Positions 11,321 to 21,633 of a DNA stretch of 64,000 nucleotides are shown in pieces (the first letter of the stretch is position 1; every line of letters starts with the position of its first letter). The notes under the pieces were generated by a model. It did no database searches, was not told the DNA's origin, and saw nothing but the letters and a program-made list of their open reading frames with translations. The stretch is from positions 719,866-783,865 of the forward strand of contig NZ_SRUZ01000002.1 of assembly GCF_004791165.1 (NCBI RefSeq), given 5' to 3'. Position numbers and translations under genes: made by a program. This DNA is from Mesorhizobium sp. M8A.F.Ca.ET.218.01.1.1. GTDB lineage: Bacteria > Pseudomonadota > Alphaproteobacteria > Rhizobiales > Rhizobiaceae.

Positions 11321-13807
11321 TCAGTCCGTGCCGTCATCGGGGAGCGCGGCCGCCGGCTGGCGCTTGCCCGCCATGATCTCGCGCTTGCCGACATGGTTCG
11401 GTGCGCCGACCAGACCTTCCTTCTCCATCCGTTCGACCAGTGACGCGGCGCGGTTGTAGCCGATGCCGAGGCGGCGCTGGATGTAGGACGTCGAACATTT
11501 CTTGTCGCGCAACACCACCTTGACCGCCTCGTCATAGCTGGAATCGCCATCCTCGGCGGCAACGGCTCCCTTGTCGAAGACCGCTCCCTGGTCGCCTTCC
11601 TCTTCTTCTTCATCCTCGTCGGCCGTCACCGTCTCCAGATATTCGGGGCGGCCCTGCGCCTTCAGATGCGCCACGACATGCTCGACCTCGGCGTCGGACA
11701 CGAAGGGGCCGTGCACACGGGCGATGCGCCCGCCGCCCATCATGTGCAGCATGTCGCCCTGGCCGAGCAGCTGTTCGGCGCCCTGCTCGCCCAGGATGGT
11801 GCGGCTGTCGATCTTGGAGGTGACCTGGAAGGAGATGCGGGTCGGGAAATTGGCCTTGATCGTGCCGGTGATGACGTCGACCGAAGGCCGCTGCGTCGCC
11901 ATGATCAGGTGGATGCCGGCGGCCCGCGCCATCTGCGCCAGGCGCTGGATGGCGCCTTCGATCTCCTTGCCGGCGACCATCATCAGGTCGGCCATCTCGT
12001 CGACGATGACGACGATGTAGGGCATCGGCGCGAGGTCGATTTCCTGCTGTTCGAACAGCGGTTCGCCGGTGCCCTTCTCGAAGCCGGTCTGCACGGTCAT
12101 GACGACCGTCTCACCCTTGTCGCGGGCTTGGGCGGCGCGCTCGTTGTAGCCGTCGATGTTGCGCACGCCGAGCCGCGCCATCTTGCGATAGCGGTCCTCC
12201 ATCTCGCGCACCGCCCATTTGAGCGCGGTAACGGCCTTCTTGGGGTCCGTGACGACAGGGGTCAGAAGGTGCGGGATGCCGTCATAGACGGACAGTTCGA
12301 GCATCTTCGGGTCGACCATTATCAGCCGGCATTCTTCCGGCTTCAGCCGGTAGAGCAGCGACAGGATCATGGTGTTGATGGCGACCGACTTGCCGGAGCC
12401 GGTGGTGCCGGCGACGAGCAGGTGCGGCATCTTCGCCAGCTCGGCGATGACAGGTTCGCCGCCGATCGTCTTGCCAAGGCAAAGCGCCAGCTTGCAGCTG
12501 GTTTTGCGGAAGCCCTGCGATTCGATCAGTTCGCGGAAATAGACGGTTTCGCGGGTCTCGTTCGGCAGCTCGATGCCGATGACGTTGCGACCGGGCACCA
12601 CGGCGACGCGCGCCGAGACCGCCGACATGGAGCGGGCGATGTCGTCGGCGAGACCAATGACGCGCGAGGATTTGACGCCTGGCGCCGGCTCGAATTCGTA
12701 GAGGGTGACGACCGGGCCGGGGCGCACGTGGATGATCTCGCCGCGCACGCCGAAATCCTCCAGCACGCTTTCCAGGAGATCGGCATTCTGCTCGAGCCGC
12801 TCCTGCGACATGTAGAAGCCTTGGCCCTCGGGAGGCTGCTGCAGCAGCTCCTCCGAGGGAAGCTCGTAGCCTTCGCCCGTCTCCGGCTGGGCAACCTTGC
12901 CAGCCATGGGCAGCGACGGTGCGCGCGCTGCGGGAACGGCTTCGCCCACGCGTTGCACAATCGGCGCCGGGGCGGCGCTGCTTGCGGCAGGTGCGACTGC
13001 GGCCGCCATCCGAGCCTGCCGGGCAGCCCTGCCAGCCGGAACGGACGGCTCGGCCACGGCCTTGTTGGAGTTGGCCGGAAAGACGTCGGGCTGGGCGGAC
13101 GGTGCCTGGCCGGGAAGGCATTCGATGACACGGAACAAGGCGGTGACATCGGCCGCGGCGGACGCGGAGACGTCGGCTCGCGCCGCGGCAAGCGGTGGAG
13201 CCGCGACCGGTGCGCGCGGAGCCGGGCTGACCTGCCGGACCGGCGACGTCACATCGACCAGAAGGGGCGCCAGGCCCTCGAAGAAGGCGTGATCCGAAAG
13301 ATAGGGCCGCCGGGCTTTTTCAGCGGTGGCTGCTTTGGCCGGCGCGCCATTCCCGGCGACGGGTGCCGGACGCGTGGCCGCTGGTGCCGTTGCGGGCACC
13401 TTCGGAGCCGCCGGCACAACGCCTTTCGACGTCTCGCCGCCGCGCGCTGGCTGAGCGGACCCGGCCGGTGACGCCCCGCGATGCATGACGGCGCCAGGCC
13501 CGGCCTGCTGCGTCGGGAGCGCCTGCGGGCAACCCTCCCCGGCAACCTCGTCCTGCTGGCGATGCTTGGGCTCATAGTCCGGCGTGCGTGTAAAACGCAC
13601 ATTGGGCGCAAGGAAAAAATACTCTTGCCAGGCAGGGCTTTCGGTGTCGCCGCCGAAATCGGCGACCCGCTCGGAATGACCTGCGTGAGAAGCGCCGGGC
13701 TGGCGAACATCCGCCTTGCCGCGCGGGCCGCCGGAACGCTCTCCTTGGGGGTCATCGGGCGAAACTGCGTGCAACGAATTGACCCGAGAAAAACGCCTGG
13801 CTTCCAT
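11321..13807 (-). CDS. ftsK: FtsK/SpoIIIE-type DNA translocase lacking membrane segments
   Basis: A hexameric dsDNA pump for chromosome dimer resolution and segregation. The motor starts at about residue 313. Walker [14 protein letters not shown] is at about 465 and Walker [14 protein letters not shown] at about 602. The C-terminal winged-helix gamma domain (about 750-820, [24 protein letters not shown]) is complete. The first 310 or so residues are Pro/Ala/Arg-rich and contain no hydrophobic segment, unlike E. coli FtsK with its four N-terminal helices. The ATG at 13807 is preferred over a TTG two codons upstream. A second, membrane-bound paralogue probably exists elsewhere. Confidence 0.93.
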   Translation of the reverse strand: MEARRFSRVNSLHAVSPDDPQGERSGGPRGKADVRQPGASHAGHSERVADFGGDTESPAWQEYFFLAPNVRFTRTPDYEPKHRQQDEVAGEGCPQALPTQQAGPGAVMHRGASPAGSAQPARGGETSKGVVPAAPKVPATAPAATRPAPVAGNGAPAKAATAEKARRPYLSDHAFFEGLAPLLVDVTSPVRQVSPAPRAPVAAPPLAAARADVSASAAADVTALFRVIECLPGQAPSAQPDVFPANSNKAVAEPSVPAGRAARQARMAAAVAPAASSAAPAPIVQRVGEAVPAARAPSLPMAGKVAQPETGEGYELPSEELLQQPPEGQGFYMSQERLEQNADLLESVLEDFGVRGEIIHVRPGPVVTLYEFEPAPGVKSSRVIGLADDIARSMSAVSARVAVVPGRNVIGIELPNETRETVYFRELIESQGFRKTSCKLALCLGKTIGGEPVIAELAKMPHLLVAGTTGSGKSVAINTMILSLLYRLKPEECRLIMVDPKMLELSVYDGIPHLLTPVVTDPKKAVTALKWAVREMEDRYRKMARLGVRNIDGYNERAAQARDKGETVVMTVQTGFEKGTGEPLFEQQEIDLAPMPYIVVIVDEMADLMMVAGKEIEGAIQRLAQMARAAGIHLIMATQRPSVDVITGTIKANFPTRISFQVTSKIDSRTILGEQGAEQLLGQGDMLHMMGGGRIARVHGPFVSDAEVEHVVAHLKAQGRPEYLETVTADEDEEEEEGDQGAVFDKGAVAAEDGDSSYDEAVKVVLRDKKCSTSYIQRRLGIGYNRAASLVERMEKEGLVGAPNHVGKREIMAGKRQPAAALPDDGTD

Positions 13808-14139
13808 GCTCAAGACTCACTGTGAAATGTCTGCTGAGCAATAGGGAGCGAGTGGTTAACAGTTGCTTCCTGTCAGCGTCGCTGGAGCGATCGAGACGCA
13901 TCTTTCGCGGCGACGCCGCACGATGAGGAATTCGAGCAGCCGATCGTGTTTCCACAACCGGTTGCTCATCCGAATGCGGCTATTGGAAAAAGGGCGAGCC
14001 TTTGCTCGCGTGACAACCAGCGGGCGGAGATTTACATGCCGCCAAACAGCACGGCTGCCGACGAGTCCGATCGCCGGGAACAGGAAATGCGATCAAGGAG
14101 AGAGGGGCGATTCGGCCTCTTCTGATGCGGCGACTCGCG
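13808..14139. other. 332-bp gap between ftsK and lptE
   Basis: It must contain the ftsK promoter and the end of the leuS-lptE transcript. I see one clear element, a minus-strand terminator at 13987-14009. A 29-codon ORF at 14036-14125 (+), starting MPPNSTAADESD, has a GGAG six bases before its ATG. It runs straight into the 3' side of lptE and has no other support. Confidence 0.5.
13987..14009 (-). terminator. Intrinsic terminator of leuS-lptE
   Basis: On the minus strand, GCGAGC-AAAG-GCTCGC is followed by CC and five T. A short GC-rich stem plus a U-run about 130 bp past the lptE stop makes a good rho-independent terminator for that transcript. Confidence 0.75.
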
Positions 14140-14718
14140 CTAGCTGGCCGTCTTGCCGTGCCGGGCCAGATCCTGGGCGATGGACAGTTGCAGGGCTTCG
14201 GCCAGTTCGCGCGCGGCACGGTTCTCGGCGTCGATCTGCGCCCGGTAGGAAGCAAACTCCTGACGCGGCCTGTCGAAGGACGAGGTGATCGCCCGCTTGC
14301 CGACCGCGATCACCGCGCCGGTTTTCGCATCGGTTAGCGTGTAGCCGGCGGTCAGTGTCACCGAACCGGCGGTCGGCTCGTCTTGATCGGTTCCAACCTG
14401 GACCAGCGCCGAGGATTCAACGGCTTCGGTCACGCCGAGATCGAGCGAATAAAGCGGCGAGGCCGGTTCGCCGGCGCCGCGCCCGAACCCGAAGATCAGA
14501 TTGTTGCGCACCTGCTGGGCATAACGCGTCCGGACCGGCTTGACGGCAATCGACGCCAACTCGGCATTGGCGGTCGAGCCGGTCGACAGCGGCGCGCTGG
14601 AATAGAGCGGCCGCACCTGGCAGGCCGAGACGAGCGCAAGCGAACCGACAAGACCGGCAAGCGCGATGCGGCGCAGCAGACCGCTCAACTCTGTCTTTTC
14701 CCGATCAGGCAACGACAT
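14140..14718 (-). CDS. lptE: LPS-assembly lipoprotein LptE
   Basis: Outer-membrane lipoprotein that plugs and folds the LptD lipopolysaccharide translocon (192 aa). The N-terminus has a positively charged start, a hydrophobic core and the lipobox LVSAC at about residues 29-33, followed by QVRPLYSS, the usual mature start of alphaproteobacterial LptE (an older DUF name covers these). Its start lies inside the 3' end of leuS, a 14-nt overlap, so the two are co-transcribed and probably coupled. This leuS-lptE order is widely conserved in alphaproteobacteria. Confidence 0.88.
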   Translation of the reverse strand: MSLPDREKTELSGLLRRIALAGLVGSLALVSACQVRPLYSSAPLSTGSTANAELASIAVKPVRTRYAQQVRNNLIFGFGRGAGEPASPLYSLDLGVTEAVESSALVQVGTDQDEPTAGSVTLTAGYTLTDAKTGAVIAVGKRAITSSFDRPRQEFASYRAQIDAENRAARELAEALQLSIAQDLARHGKTAS

Positions 14719-17329
14719 TGACGATCCTCTGCGGCACGATGATCACCTTGCGCGGAGCCTTACCTTCAAGTGCTTTCTGCACGAAGTCGAGAGCCAAGAC
14801 CGCTTTTTCGACCGCACCTTGGTCCGCGTCGCGGGCAATTGTCAAATCGCCCCGCTTCTTGCCGTTGACCTGCACCGGATAGGTGACTTCGTTGTCGACG
14901 ACCAGCGCCGGATCGAAGACCGGCCACGGCCGTTCGGCGAGCAGATCGGTGCCGCCCAGCACCTCCCAGCACTCTTCGGCAAGGTGCGGCATCACGGGCG
15001 CGATCAGATGCACCATGATCTCCACGGCCTCGCGGCAAGCGCTTTTCAGCGCCGTATCAGCCTTGCCTTCCGTCACCTCGTTGAGCGGAGTGGTCAGCGC
15101 GTTGGCCAGTTCATAGATGCGGGCGATGGCACGGTTGAAGGCGAGCTTCTCGATGTCTTCGCCGACCGCCTTCAGGATTTTGTGCGCGGCCTTGGAAACC
15201 GCTCCGGCCTCGCCATCATTGGCGGCCTTCGGTGCGATGCCTGCCAGCGTCTCGGCCGCCGTCGACACCAGCCGCCAGATGCGCTGCATGAAGCGATGCG
15301 CGCCGGCCGCACCATCGTCGGTCCACTCGACATCGCGTTCGGGCGGCGAATCCGACAGCATGAACCAGCGCGCCGTGTCGGCGCCGTAGCCATCGGTGAT
15401 GTCTTCCGGGCTCACCGTGTTCTTCTTCGACTTCGACATCTTTTCGAGCGGGCCGATGGTGACCGCATCGCCGGTGGCGATGTCGATGGCGCGGCGCTTG
15501 CCGTCGACATCCTCCAGCCGCACTTCGGCCGGCGCCAGCCAGCGGCCGTTCGATGCCGAACCGACACGGTAGGTTTCGTGCACGACCATGCCTTGCGTGA
15601 ACAGGCCCTTGAACGGCTCGGCCAGGTCGACATGGCCGGTCTCGCGCATGGCGCGGGTGAAGAAGCGTGAATAGAGCAGATGCAGGATCGCATGCTCGAT
15701 GCCGCCAATATACTGGTCGACCGCCAGCCACTCGTTCGCTGCCTTGGGATCGGTCGGGTCATCCGCCCACGGCGCTGTGAAGCGGGCGAAATACCAGGAC
15801 GAATCGACGAACGTGTCCATCGTATCGGTTTCACGGCGCGCGTCCTTGCCGCATTGCGGGCACTTCACATGCCGCCAGGTCGGGTGACGGTCGAGCGGAT
15901 TGCCCGGCCGGTCGAAATCGACATCGTCCGGCAGCTTGACCGGCAGGTCGGCCTTCGGCACCGGCACCACGCCGCAATCCTCGCAATGGATCATCGGGAT
16001 CGGGCAGCCCCAGTAACGTTGCCGCGAAATGCCCCAGTCGCGCAGGCGGAAGTTCACCTTGCGCTCGGCCATGGGGCGATTACCGATGGTCTTTTGTTCC
16101 AGCAGCCTGGCGACCTCGTCGAAAGCTCGGTCCGGAGTCATGCCATCAAGGAAGCGCGAGTTGATCATCGCCCCATTGTCGGTATAGGCCACGTCGATCA
16201 CCTGGAAAGCCGACGGGTCCTCGCCGTCCGGCATCACCACGGGCACCACCGGCAAGCCGTATTTGTTGGCGAAGTCGAGGTCGCGCTGGTCATGCGCCGG
16301 GCAGCCGAAGATGGCGCCGGTGCCATATTCCATCAGCACGAAATTGGCGACATAGACCGGCAGCGTCCAAGTACCGTCGAAGGGATGGACGACGCGGATG
16401 CCGGTGTCGAAGCCCTTCTTCTCAGCCGTCTCCAGCGCCGCCACCGAAGTGCCCATATGGCGGACTTCGTCGATGAATTTCGCCAGCGCCGGATTGGTCT
16501 CGGCGGCCTTTTTGGCCAACGGATGATCGGCGGCGATCGCCATGAACGAGGCGCCGAAAATGGTATCGGGCCGCGTCGTGTAGACCTCAAGCTCGTGCTC
16601 GCCGGCAATTTCCGAGGCCAGCGGCCAGCGGATCAGCAGACCTTCCGAACGGCCGATCCAGTTCTGCTGCATCAGCTTCACTTTTTCGGGCCATTCGTCG
16701 AGGCCGTCGAGCGAATCCAGCAGGTCCTGCGCGAAATCGGTGATTTTGAAGAACCACTGCGTCAATTCGCGCTGCTCGACCAGCGCGCCGGAGCGCCAGC
16801 CGCGTCCGTCGATGACCTGCTCGTTGGCGAGCACCGTCATGTCCTCCGGGTCCCAGTTGACCTTGGAGGATTTGCGCGTCACCAGCCCCTTCTCGACGAA
16901 GTCGAGGAACAGCATCTGCTGGCGGTGGTAGTAATCGACATCGCAGGTGGCGAATTCGCGCGCCCAGTCCAGCGACAGGCCCATCACCTTGAGCTGCTCG
17001 CGCATGGTGGCGATGTTCTGGTAGGTCCACTCCTTGGGATGAACCTTGTTCTGCATGGCGGCGTTTTCGGCCGGCATGCCGAAGGCGTCCCAGCCCATCG
17101 GATGCAGCACGTTGAAGCCCTTGGCCCGCTTGTAACGCGCCACCACGTCGCCCATCGTATAGTTGCGGGTGTGGCCGATATGGATCCGCCCCGACGGATA
17201 GGGGAACATTTCCAGCACGTAGTATTTCGGGCGCGGATCGTCATTGTGCGCTTCGAAAAGCTTCTTTTCGGCCCAGGCCTTCTGCCATTTGGGTTCTGAC
17301 GCGCGCGGATTGTATCGTTCGGTTGCCAT
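14705..17329 (-). CDS. leuS: Leucyl-tRNA synthetase
   Basis: Class I aminoacyl-tRNA synthetase for leucine (874 aa). The HIGH motif is present as IHIGHTRNY near residue 50 and KMSKSK at about 633. The editing domain CP1 lies between them ([15 protein letters not shown]), and a C-terminal anticodon-binding region ends [24 protein letters not shown] choose the ATG at 17329 ([16 protein letters not shown]) over one 13 codons upstream, because the family begins here. Confidence 0.97.
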   Translation of the reverse strand: MATERYNPRASEPKWQKAWAEKKLFEAHNDDPRPKYYVLEMFPYPSGRIHIGHTRNYTMGDVVARYKRAKGFNVLHPMGWDAFGMPAENAAMQNKVHPKEWTYQNIATMREQLKVMGLSLDWAREFATCDVDYYHRQQMLFLDFVEKGLVTRKSSKVNWDPEDMTVLANEQVIDGRGWRSGALVEQRELTQWFFKITDFAQDLLDSLDGLDEWPEKVKLMQQNWIGRSEGLLIRWPLASEIAGEHELEVYTTRPDTIFGASFMAIAADHPLAKKAAETNPALAKFIDEVRHMGTSVAALETAEKKGFDTGIRVVHPFDGTWTLPVYVANFVLMEYGTGAIFGCPAHDQRDLDFANKYGLPVVPVVMPDGEDPSAFQVIDVAYTDNGAMINSRFLDGMTPDRAFDEVARLLEQKTIGNRPMAERKVNFRLRDWGISRQRYWGCPIPMIHCEDCGVVPVPKADLPVKLPDDVDFDRPGNPLDRHPTWRHVKCPQCGKDARRETDTMDTFVDSSWYFARFTAPWADDPTDPKAANEWLAVDQYIGGIEHAILHLLYSRFFTRAMRETGHVDLAEPFKGLFTQGMVVHETYRVGSASNGRWLAPAEVRLEDVDGKRRAIDIATGDAVTIGPLEKMSKSKKNTVSPEDITDGYGADTARWFMLSDSPPERDVEWTDDGAAGAHRFMQRIWRLVSTAAETLAGIAPKAANDGEAGAVSKAAHKILKAVGEDIEKLAFNRAIARIYELANALTTPLNEVTEGKADTALKSACREAVEIMVHLIAPVMPHLAEECWEVLGGTDLLAERPWPVFDPALVVDNEVTYPVQVNGKKRGDLTIARDADQGAVEKAVLALDFVQKALEGKAPRKVIIVPQRIVNVVA

Positions 17330-17482
17330 GGGACGTTTTTCACTTAAAAGCATGCCGACTGCGGGCAAGAGCCCGGCAGTTCACGAAATGTGGTCCGGGT
17401 GTTCACCATGGTTTGGCAAACCCGTCAACCATATGGGCATCGCGTCCGACAAAAACGCGGGTCAAAACAGCGGGATTTGCAT

Positions 17483-18145
17483 ATGGGCGACACCGTTCAG
17501 CAGTTTTTCGCGGTCAAGGCGAGGATCGCCGCCGCCGAGCAGGAGGCTGGCCGTGAAGCCGGCGCGGTGACGCTGGTGGCGGTCTCCAAGACCTTCGACG
17601 CCGTCGATATCCAACCCGTGATCGAGGCCGGGCAGCGCGTCTTCGGCGAGAACCGCGTCCAGGAAACACAAGGCAAATGGCCTGACCTGAAGGAGGCTTT
17701 CCCCGACATTGAATTGCACCTGATCGGCCCGCTGCAGTCGAACAAGGCCAAGGAGGCGGTAGCGCTGTTCGACGTCATCGAAACGGTGGATCGCGAAAAG
17801 ATCGCCGCCGAGCTCACCAAGGAAATTGTCCGGCAAGGTCGGGCGCCAAAACTCTATGTCCAGGTGAATACCGGTTCCGAACCGCAAAAGGCCGGCATCG
17901 AACCGCGCGAGGCGGTCGCCTTCGTCAAACGCTGCCGGGAAGTCCACGGCCTCACCATCGAAGGCCTGATGTGCATCCCGCCGGCTGACGAGAATCCCGG
18001 CCCGCACTTCGCCTTGCTGGAAAAACTGGCGCGGGAGGCCGGCGTCGCCGGACTGTCGATGGGCATGTCGGGCGATTACGAAACGGCGATCGCCTTTGGC
18101 GCCACCAGCATACGAGTCGGCTCCGCCATCTTCGGCAGCCGCTAG
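17483..18145 (+). CDS. YggS-family PLP homeostasis protein
   Basis: Pyridoxal phosphate-binding protein of the YggS/PLPBP family (220 aa), a single TIM barrel thought to buffer PLP and not known to catalyse a reaction. The PLP lysine is K36 in LVAVSKTF. HLIGPLQSNKAK, VNTGSEPQKAG, GLMCIPP and the phosphate-binding end LSMGMSGDYETAIAFGATSIRVGSAIFG are all present. The ATG at 17483 (MGDTVQQFFAVKARI) fits the family; the frame is open upstream. It is divergent from leuS. Confidence 0.94.
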   Translation: MGDTVQQFFAVKARIAAAEQEAGREAGAVTLVAVSKTFDAVDIQPVIEAGQRVFGENRVQETQGKWPDLKEAFPDIELHLIGPLQSNKAKEAVALFDVIETVDREKIAAELTKEIVRQGRAPKLYVQVNTGSEPQKAGIEPREAVAFVKRCREVHGLTIEGLMCIPPADENPGPHFALLEKLAREAGVAGLSMGMSGDYETAIAFGATSIRVGSAIFGSR

Positions 18146-18246
18146 CCGTTGGGCCAGATCGACGAGGTCGCTGCGCCAGCACTGGAAACGAAACGTACCG
18201 TTCCTATTTGTTTCGTGTCATCACACATTTCTCTGGAGCTTTCGCC

Positions 18247-19296
18247 ATGCGCTACAATCAGCTTGGAAATACCGGGCTTTTCGTTTCCGAACTTTGCCTC
18301 GGCACCATGACCTTCGGCGCCGCCGGCCAGAACGCCCAATGGGGCCTGATCGCCAGCCTCGACCAGAAGGGCGTCAACGAGATCGTCGGCCGTTCGATTG
18401 CCGCCGGTGTCAACTTCTTCGACACGGCGGACGTCTATTCCTTCGGCGAGTCCGAACGCCTGCTCGGCCAGTCGCTCCGGGATCTCGGCATTGCCAGGTC
18501 GAGCGTGGTCATCGCCACCAAGGTCCATGCCGCCACCGGCGATGGGCCGAACCAGCGCGGCTCCTCGCGCGGCCACATCATGGATTCGGTCGATGCCAGC
18601 CTCGAACGGCTGCAGCTCGACCATATCGATCTCTATCAGTTGCACGGCACCGACGCGGTAACGCCGATCGACGAAACGCTGCGGGCACTCGATGATCTCG
18701 TCTCCAGCGGCAAGGTCCGCTATGTCGGCGTGTCCAACTGGCAGGCCTGGCGCATCGCCAAGGCGCTCGGCATCGCCGCCCGCAAGGGCTTTGCCGGCTT
18801 CGAGACCATCCAGTCCTATTATTCGATCGCCGGCCGCGACCTCGAACGCGAGATCGTGCCGCTGATCAACGAGGAGAAGCTCGGCCTGATGGTGTGGTCG
18901 CCGATGGCCGGCGGCCTGCTGTCCGGCAAATACGGCCCTGGCGCGCCGGGCAATGGCGAGGGCCGCCGCGCGTCCTTCAACTTCCCGCCGGTCAACGAGG
19001 AGCGCGCCTGGGCAGCGGTCGCCGCCATGCGCGAGGTCGCCAGGAAGCATGATGTCAGCGTTGCCACCGTGGCGCTCGGCTATGTCCTGGCCAAGCCTTT
19101 CGTCATGAGCGTGATAATCGGCGCCAGCCGCATGGAGCAGCTCGAACAAAACCTCGCCGCCACCAGCCTCAAGCTCGATGCCGACGATCTCGCCAGGCTG
19201 GATGAGGTGAGCGCCTTGCCGGCCGAATATCCCGGCTGGATGGTCGAGCGCCAGGGCGCCGGCCGGCGTCCGGCGCCCTTCGTCCCTAAGGCATAG
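18247..19296 (+). CDS. Aldo/keto reductase (AKR), first copy
   Basis: NADPH-dependent TIM-barrel oxidoreductase (349 aa) close to the AKR families of YajO/YghZ type. The catalytic tetrad is visible: Asp and Tyr in FFDTADVYSFGESE, Lys in VVIATKVHA and His in IDLYQLHGTD. The cofactor end GYVLAKPFVMSVIIGASRMEQL is normal. The ATG at 18247 begins MRYNQLGNTGLFVSELCLGTM; 13 extra codons upstream are open but not homologous. It converges on the lysR gene. The substrate is unknown. Confidence 0.93.
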   Translation: MRYNQLGNTGLFVSELCLGTMTFGAAGQNAQWGLIASLDQKGVNEIVGRSIAAGVNFFDTADVYSFGESERLLGQSLRDLGIARSSVVIATKVHAATGDGPNQRGSSRGHIMDSVDASLERLQLDHIDLYQLHGTDAVTPIDETLRALDDLVSSGKVRYVGVSNWQAWRIAKALGIAARKGFAGFETIQSYYSIAGRDLEREIVPLINEEKLGLMVWSPMAGGLLSGKYGPGAPGNGEGRRASFNFPPVNEERAWAAVAAMREVARKHDVSVATVALGYVLAKPFVMSVIIGASRMEQLEQNLAATSLKLDADDLARLDEVSALPAEYPGWMVERQGAGRRPAPFVPKA

Positions 19297-19352
19297 CCTG
19301 CGGGAAAGCCGGCCTTTTCGAAGCCGCGTATCCCATGGACGCGCGGCTCCAA

Positions 19353-20258
19353 CTACAGCCGAACCGTCTCGGCAAGAAAGTCGAGAAAGGCCCGCACCCG
19401 TGCCGGCAGATGGCGGCCCTGGCCGACATAGACGGCGTGCGTCGCCTCCTCGTCGCCCGGGTTGAAATCCTCCAGCAGCGGCACCAGCCGCCCGGCGGCG
19501 ATATCGGCCGCCACATGCCAGCGCGCCAGCCGGGAAATGCCTACCCCGGCCAGCGTCATCAGCCGCATCGCCTCGCCATCGCTGACCAGCGCGTTGCCGG
19601 TGATCGGGATCATGACGGCATTGCCCTGCGCGTCGAGGAACGGCCAGCCGTCAATGTGCCTGACGAAGCCGAAGCCCATCCGGTTGTGTGTGTCGAGATC
19701 GGCCGGCGTCAGCGGCATGCCATGCACCTCGAGGTAGGAAGGGGCCGCAACGACGACCACCGGGCTCTGCCCGAGCTTGCGCGCCACCAGCCGTGATTCG
19801 CCGAGCGGCCCGGCCCGGATCGCTACATCGGCGCGTTCGGCCATCAGGTCGATGACACTGTCGGTCAGCACCAGATCGACCGAGATTTCGGGATAGCGTT
19901 CGAGGAAGCGCGGCAGCAGCGGGATCAGCCGGTGCACCCCGAACGGCACGTAGGTGTTGACGCGCAGCCGCCCGCGCGGCGCGGCGCCCGCGGCCGCCTC
20001 ACGCTCCGCCGCCGCCATGTCGGCAAGGATGCGTAGCCCGCTTTCATAAAACGCCGCCCCTTCCGGCGTCAGCAGCAGCTTGCGCGTCGAGCGGCTGACC
20101 AGCCGCGCGCCAAGCCGGGCTTCCAGCCGCGCGATCAGCTTGCTGACGGCCGACGGCGTCATGCGCAGCGCGCGCGCCGCGGCGGAAAAGCTGCCTGCCT
20201 CGACAACGCGCACGAAGACTTCGATCTCGCCGGAACGGTTTATGTCGGGTCTGGCCAT
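19353..20258 (-). CDS. LysR-family transcriptional regulator
   Basis: A DNA-binding regulator of 301 aa. The N-terminal winged helix is at residues 10-70 (VEAGSFSAAARALRMTPSAVSKLIARLEARLGARLVSRSTRKLLLT), followed by a two-lobe effector domain. It is divergent from an MFS gene with a 138-bp gap holding a perfect TGTGAA-N5-TTCACA dyad next to its own start codon. By the usual LysR layout it probably controls itself and the MFS/AKR genes. The inducer is unknown. Confidence 0.93.
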   Translation of the reverse strand: MARPDINRSGEIEVFVRVVEAGSFSAAARALRMTPSAVSKLIARLEARLGARLVSRSTRKLLLTPEGAAFYESGLRILADMAAAEREAAAGAAPRGRLRVNTYVPFGVHRLIPLLPRFLERYPEISVDLVLTDSVIDLMAERADVAIRAGPLGESRLVARKLGQSPVVVVAAPSYLEVHGMPLTPADLDTHNRMGFGFVRHIDGWPFLDAQGNAVMIPITGNALVSDGEAMRLMTLAGVGISRLARWHVAADIAAGRLVPLLEDFNPGDEEATHAVYVGQGRHLPARVRAFLDFLAETVRL

Positions 20259-20308
20259 CTGTGAATCTATTTCACAGAAAATATGCCCTGATCAAGTCTG
20301 GTTCACAG
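20259..20308. promoter_or_regulatory. Candidate LysR operator in the divergent promoter
   Basis: CTGTGAA-TCTAT-TTCACAG (20259-20277) is a perfect 7-bp dyad touching the lysR start codon. A third half-site TTCACAG sits at 20302-20308. Spaced sites of this kind fit a LysR tetramer covering a repression site and an activation site. The assignment to this LysR rests on position only. Confidence 0.6.
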
Positions 20309-20396
20309 CACTCGGCAACACGATCTTCCCGGTCGGGGCGCGGGTTGGACAGGCGCTCATCGCCTGAACGGCCCGTCTTTCAAAGTGGAAACCGCC

Positions 20397-21578
20397 ATGC
20401 CTCTTGCTCTCTATGCCCTCGCTGCCGGTGCCTTTGGCATCGGTGTCACCGAATTCGTCATCATGGGCCTGCTCATCGATGTCAGTAAGGATCTTGGTGT
20501 CTCGATCTCGGCCGCCGGCCAACTGATCTCGGGTTATGCGCTCGGTGTCGTCATCGGCGCACCCCTGTTGACCATCGCCACTGGCAACTGGCCGCGCAAA
20601 ACCGTGCTGCTGGCGCTGATGGCGATCTTCACCGTTGGCAACCTCGCCTGTGCGCTGGCGCCCGATTACTGGACGCTGATGGGTGCCCGCATCATCACCG
20701 CCTTTGCCCACGGCACTTTCTTCGGCGTTGGCTCGGTGGTCGCCACTGGTCTGGTCGCGCCCAACAGGAAGGCTTCGGCGATCGCGCTGATGTTCACCGG
20801 CCTGACCATCGCCAACATCCTCGGCGTACCTTTCGGCACCTGGCTCGGCCAGGCTTTTGGCTGGCGCGCGACCTTCTGGGCAGTGACCGCGGTCGGCCTC
20901 GCGGCCTTCGCCGTCATCCTGGCCCTGGTGCCGCGTGGCCAGGCGACGCCGGAGAAGAGCGACTTGCGCGCCGATCTCGCTGTGCTGCGCCGAACGCCCG
21001 TCCTGCTCGGCCTCGCCACTACGGTGCTCGGCTATGCCGGCGTCTTCGCCGTCTTCACCTACATCGCTCCGTTGCTCACCGAGATCAGCGGCTTCGGGGA
21101 AGCAGCCGTGTCGCCGATTCTGCTCGTCTTCGGCGGTGGCCTCATCGCCGGCAATCTCGCAGGCGGCAAGGTCGCCGATCGCTGGCTGGTGCCGGCGGTG
21201 CTCGGCAGTCTCGTGGTGCTGGCGCTGGTGCTTGCCACGATGAGCTTCGCCATCCACAGCCAGGTCATGGCCGTGATCTATGTCGGCCTGCTCGGTGCGG
21301 CCGCCTTCGCCACCGTGGCGCCACTGCAGATGTGGGTGCTGGAAAAGGCGCAAGGCGCCGGCCAAAGCCTGGCCTCATCGTTCAACATCGCCGCCTTCAA
21401 TCTCGGCAATGCCGCCGGCGCCTGGCTTGGCGGCGCGGTCATCGCCCATGGCCTTGGACTGGGTTCGCTCACTTGGGTCGCTGCCCTGCTGCCGCTCGCG
21501 GCACTCGCCGTGGCCGGACTGGCGCTGCGCCTCGATCGCGGCGCCACATCAGGCGCGCCCGCCTCCGTCCGGTTGTGA
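20397..21578 (+). CDS. MFS transporter (DHA1/AraJ-like drug or sugar efflux)
   Basis: A twelve-helix major facilitator protein (393 aa) of the inner membrane. It begins MPLALYALAAGAFGIGVTEF, as in the AraJ/YdhP group of efflux permeases. The helix 4-5 region has GTFFGVGSVVATGLVAPNRKASAIALMFTGLTIANILGVP, a classic DHA1 stretch. The ATG at 20397 is chosen over one four codons upstream for homology. It is divergent from lysR and 55 bp before the second AKR, likely one operon. The exported compound is not known. Confidence 0.9.
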   Translation: MPLALYALAAGAFGIGVTEFVIMGLLIDVSKDLGVSISAAGQLISGYALGVVIGAPLLTIATGNWPRKTVLLALMAIFTVGNLACALAPDYWTLMGARIITAFAHGTFFGVGSVVATGLVAPNRKASAIALMFTGLTIANILGVPFGTWLGQAFGWRATFWAVTAVGLAAFAVILALVPRGQATPEKSDLRADLAVLRRTPVLLGLATTVLGYAGVFAVFTYIAPLLTEISGFGEAAVSPILLVFGGGLIAGNLAGGKVADRWLVPAVLGSLVVLALVLATMSFAIHSQVMAVIYVGLLGAAAFATVAPLQMWVLEKAQGAGQSLASSFNIAAFNLGNAAGAWLGGAVIAHGLGLGSLTWVAALLPLAALAVAGLALRLDRGATSGAPASVRL

Positions 21579-21633
21579 CATCAGCCGACATCCGAATCGC
21601 CTCACTTCTTCACAAACCACCAGGAGCAAGAAA

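Noticed and set aside
14036..14125. 29-codon ORF with a GGAG six bases before its ATG
   Set aside because: One short motif is weak evidence at this GC content. The ORF points into the 3' end of lptE, has no promoter or terminator of its own and a generic charged composition.
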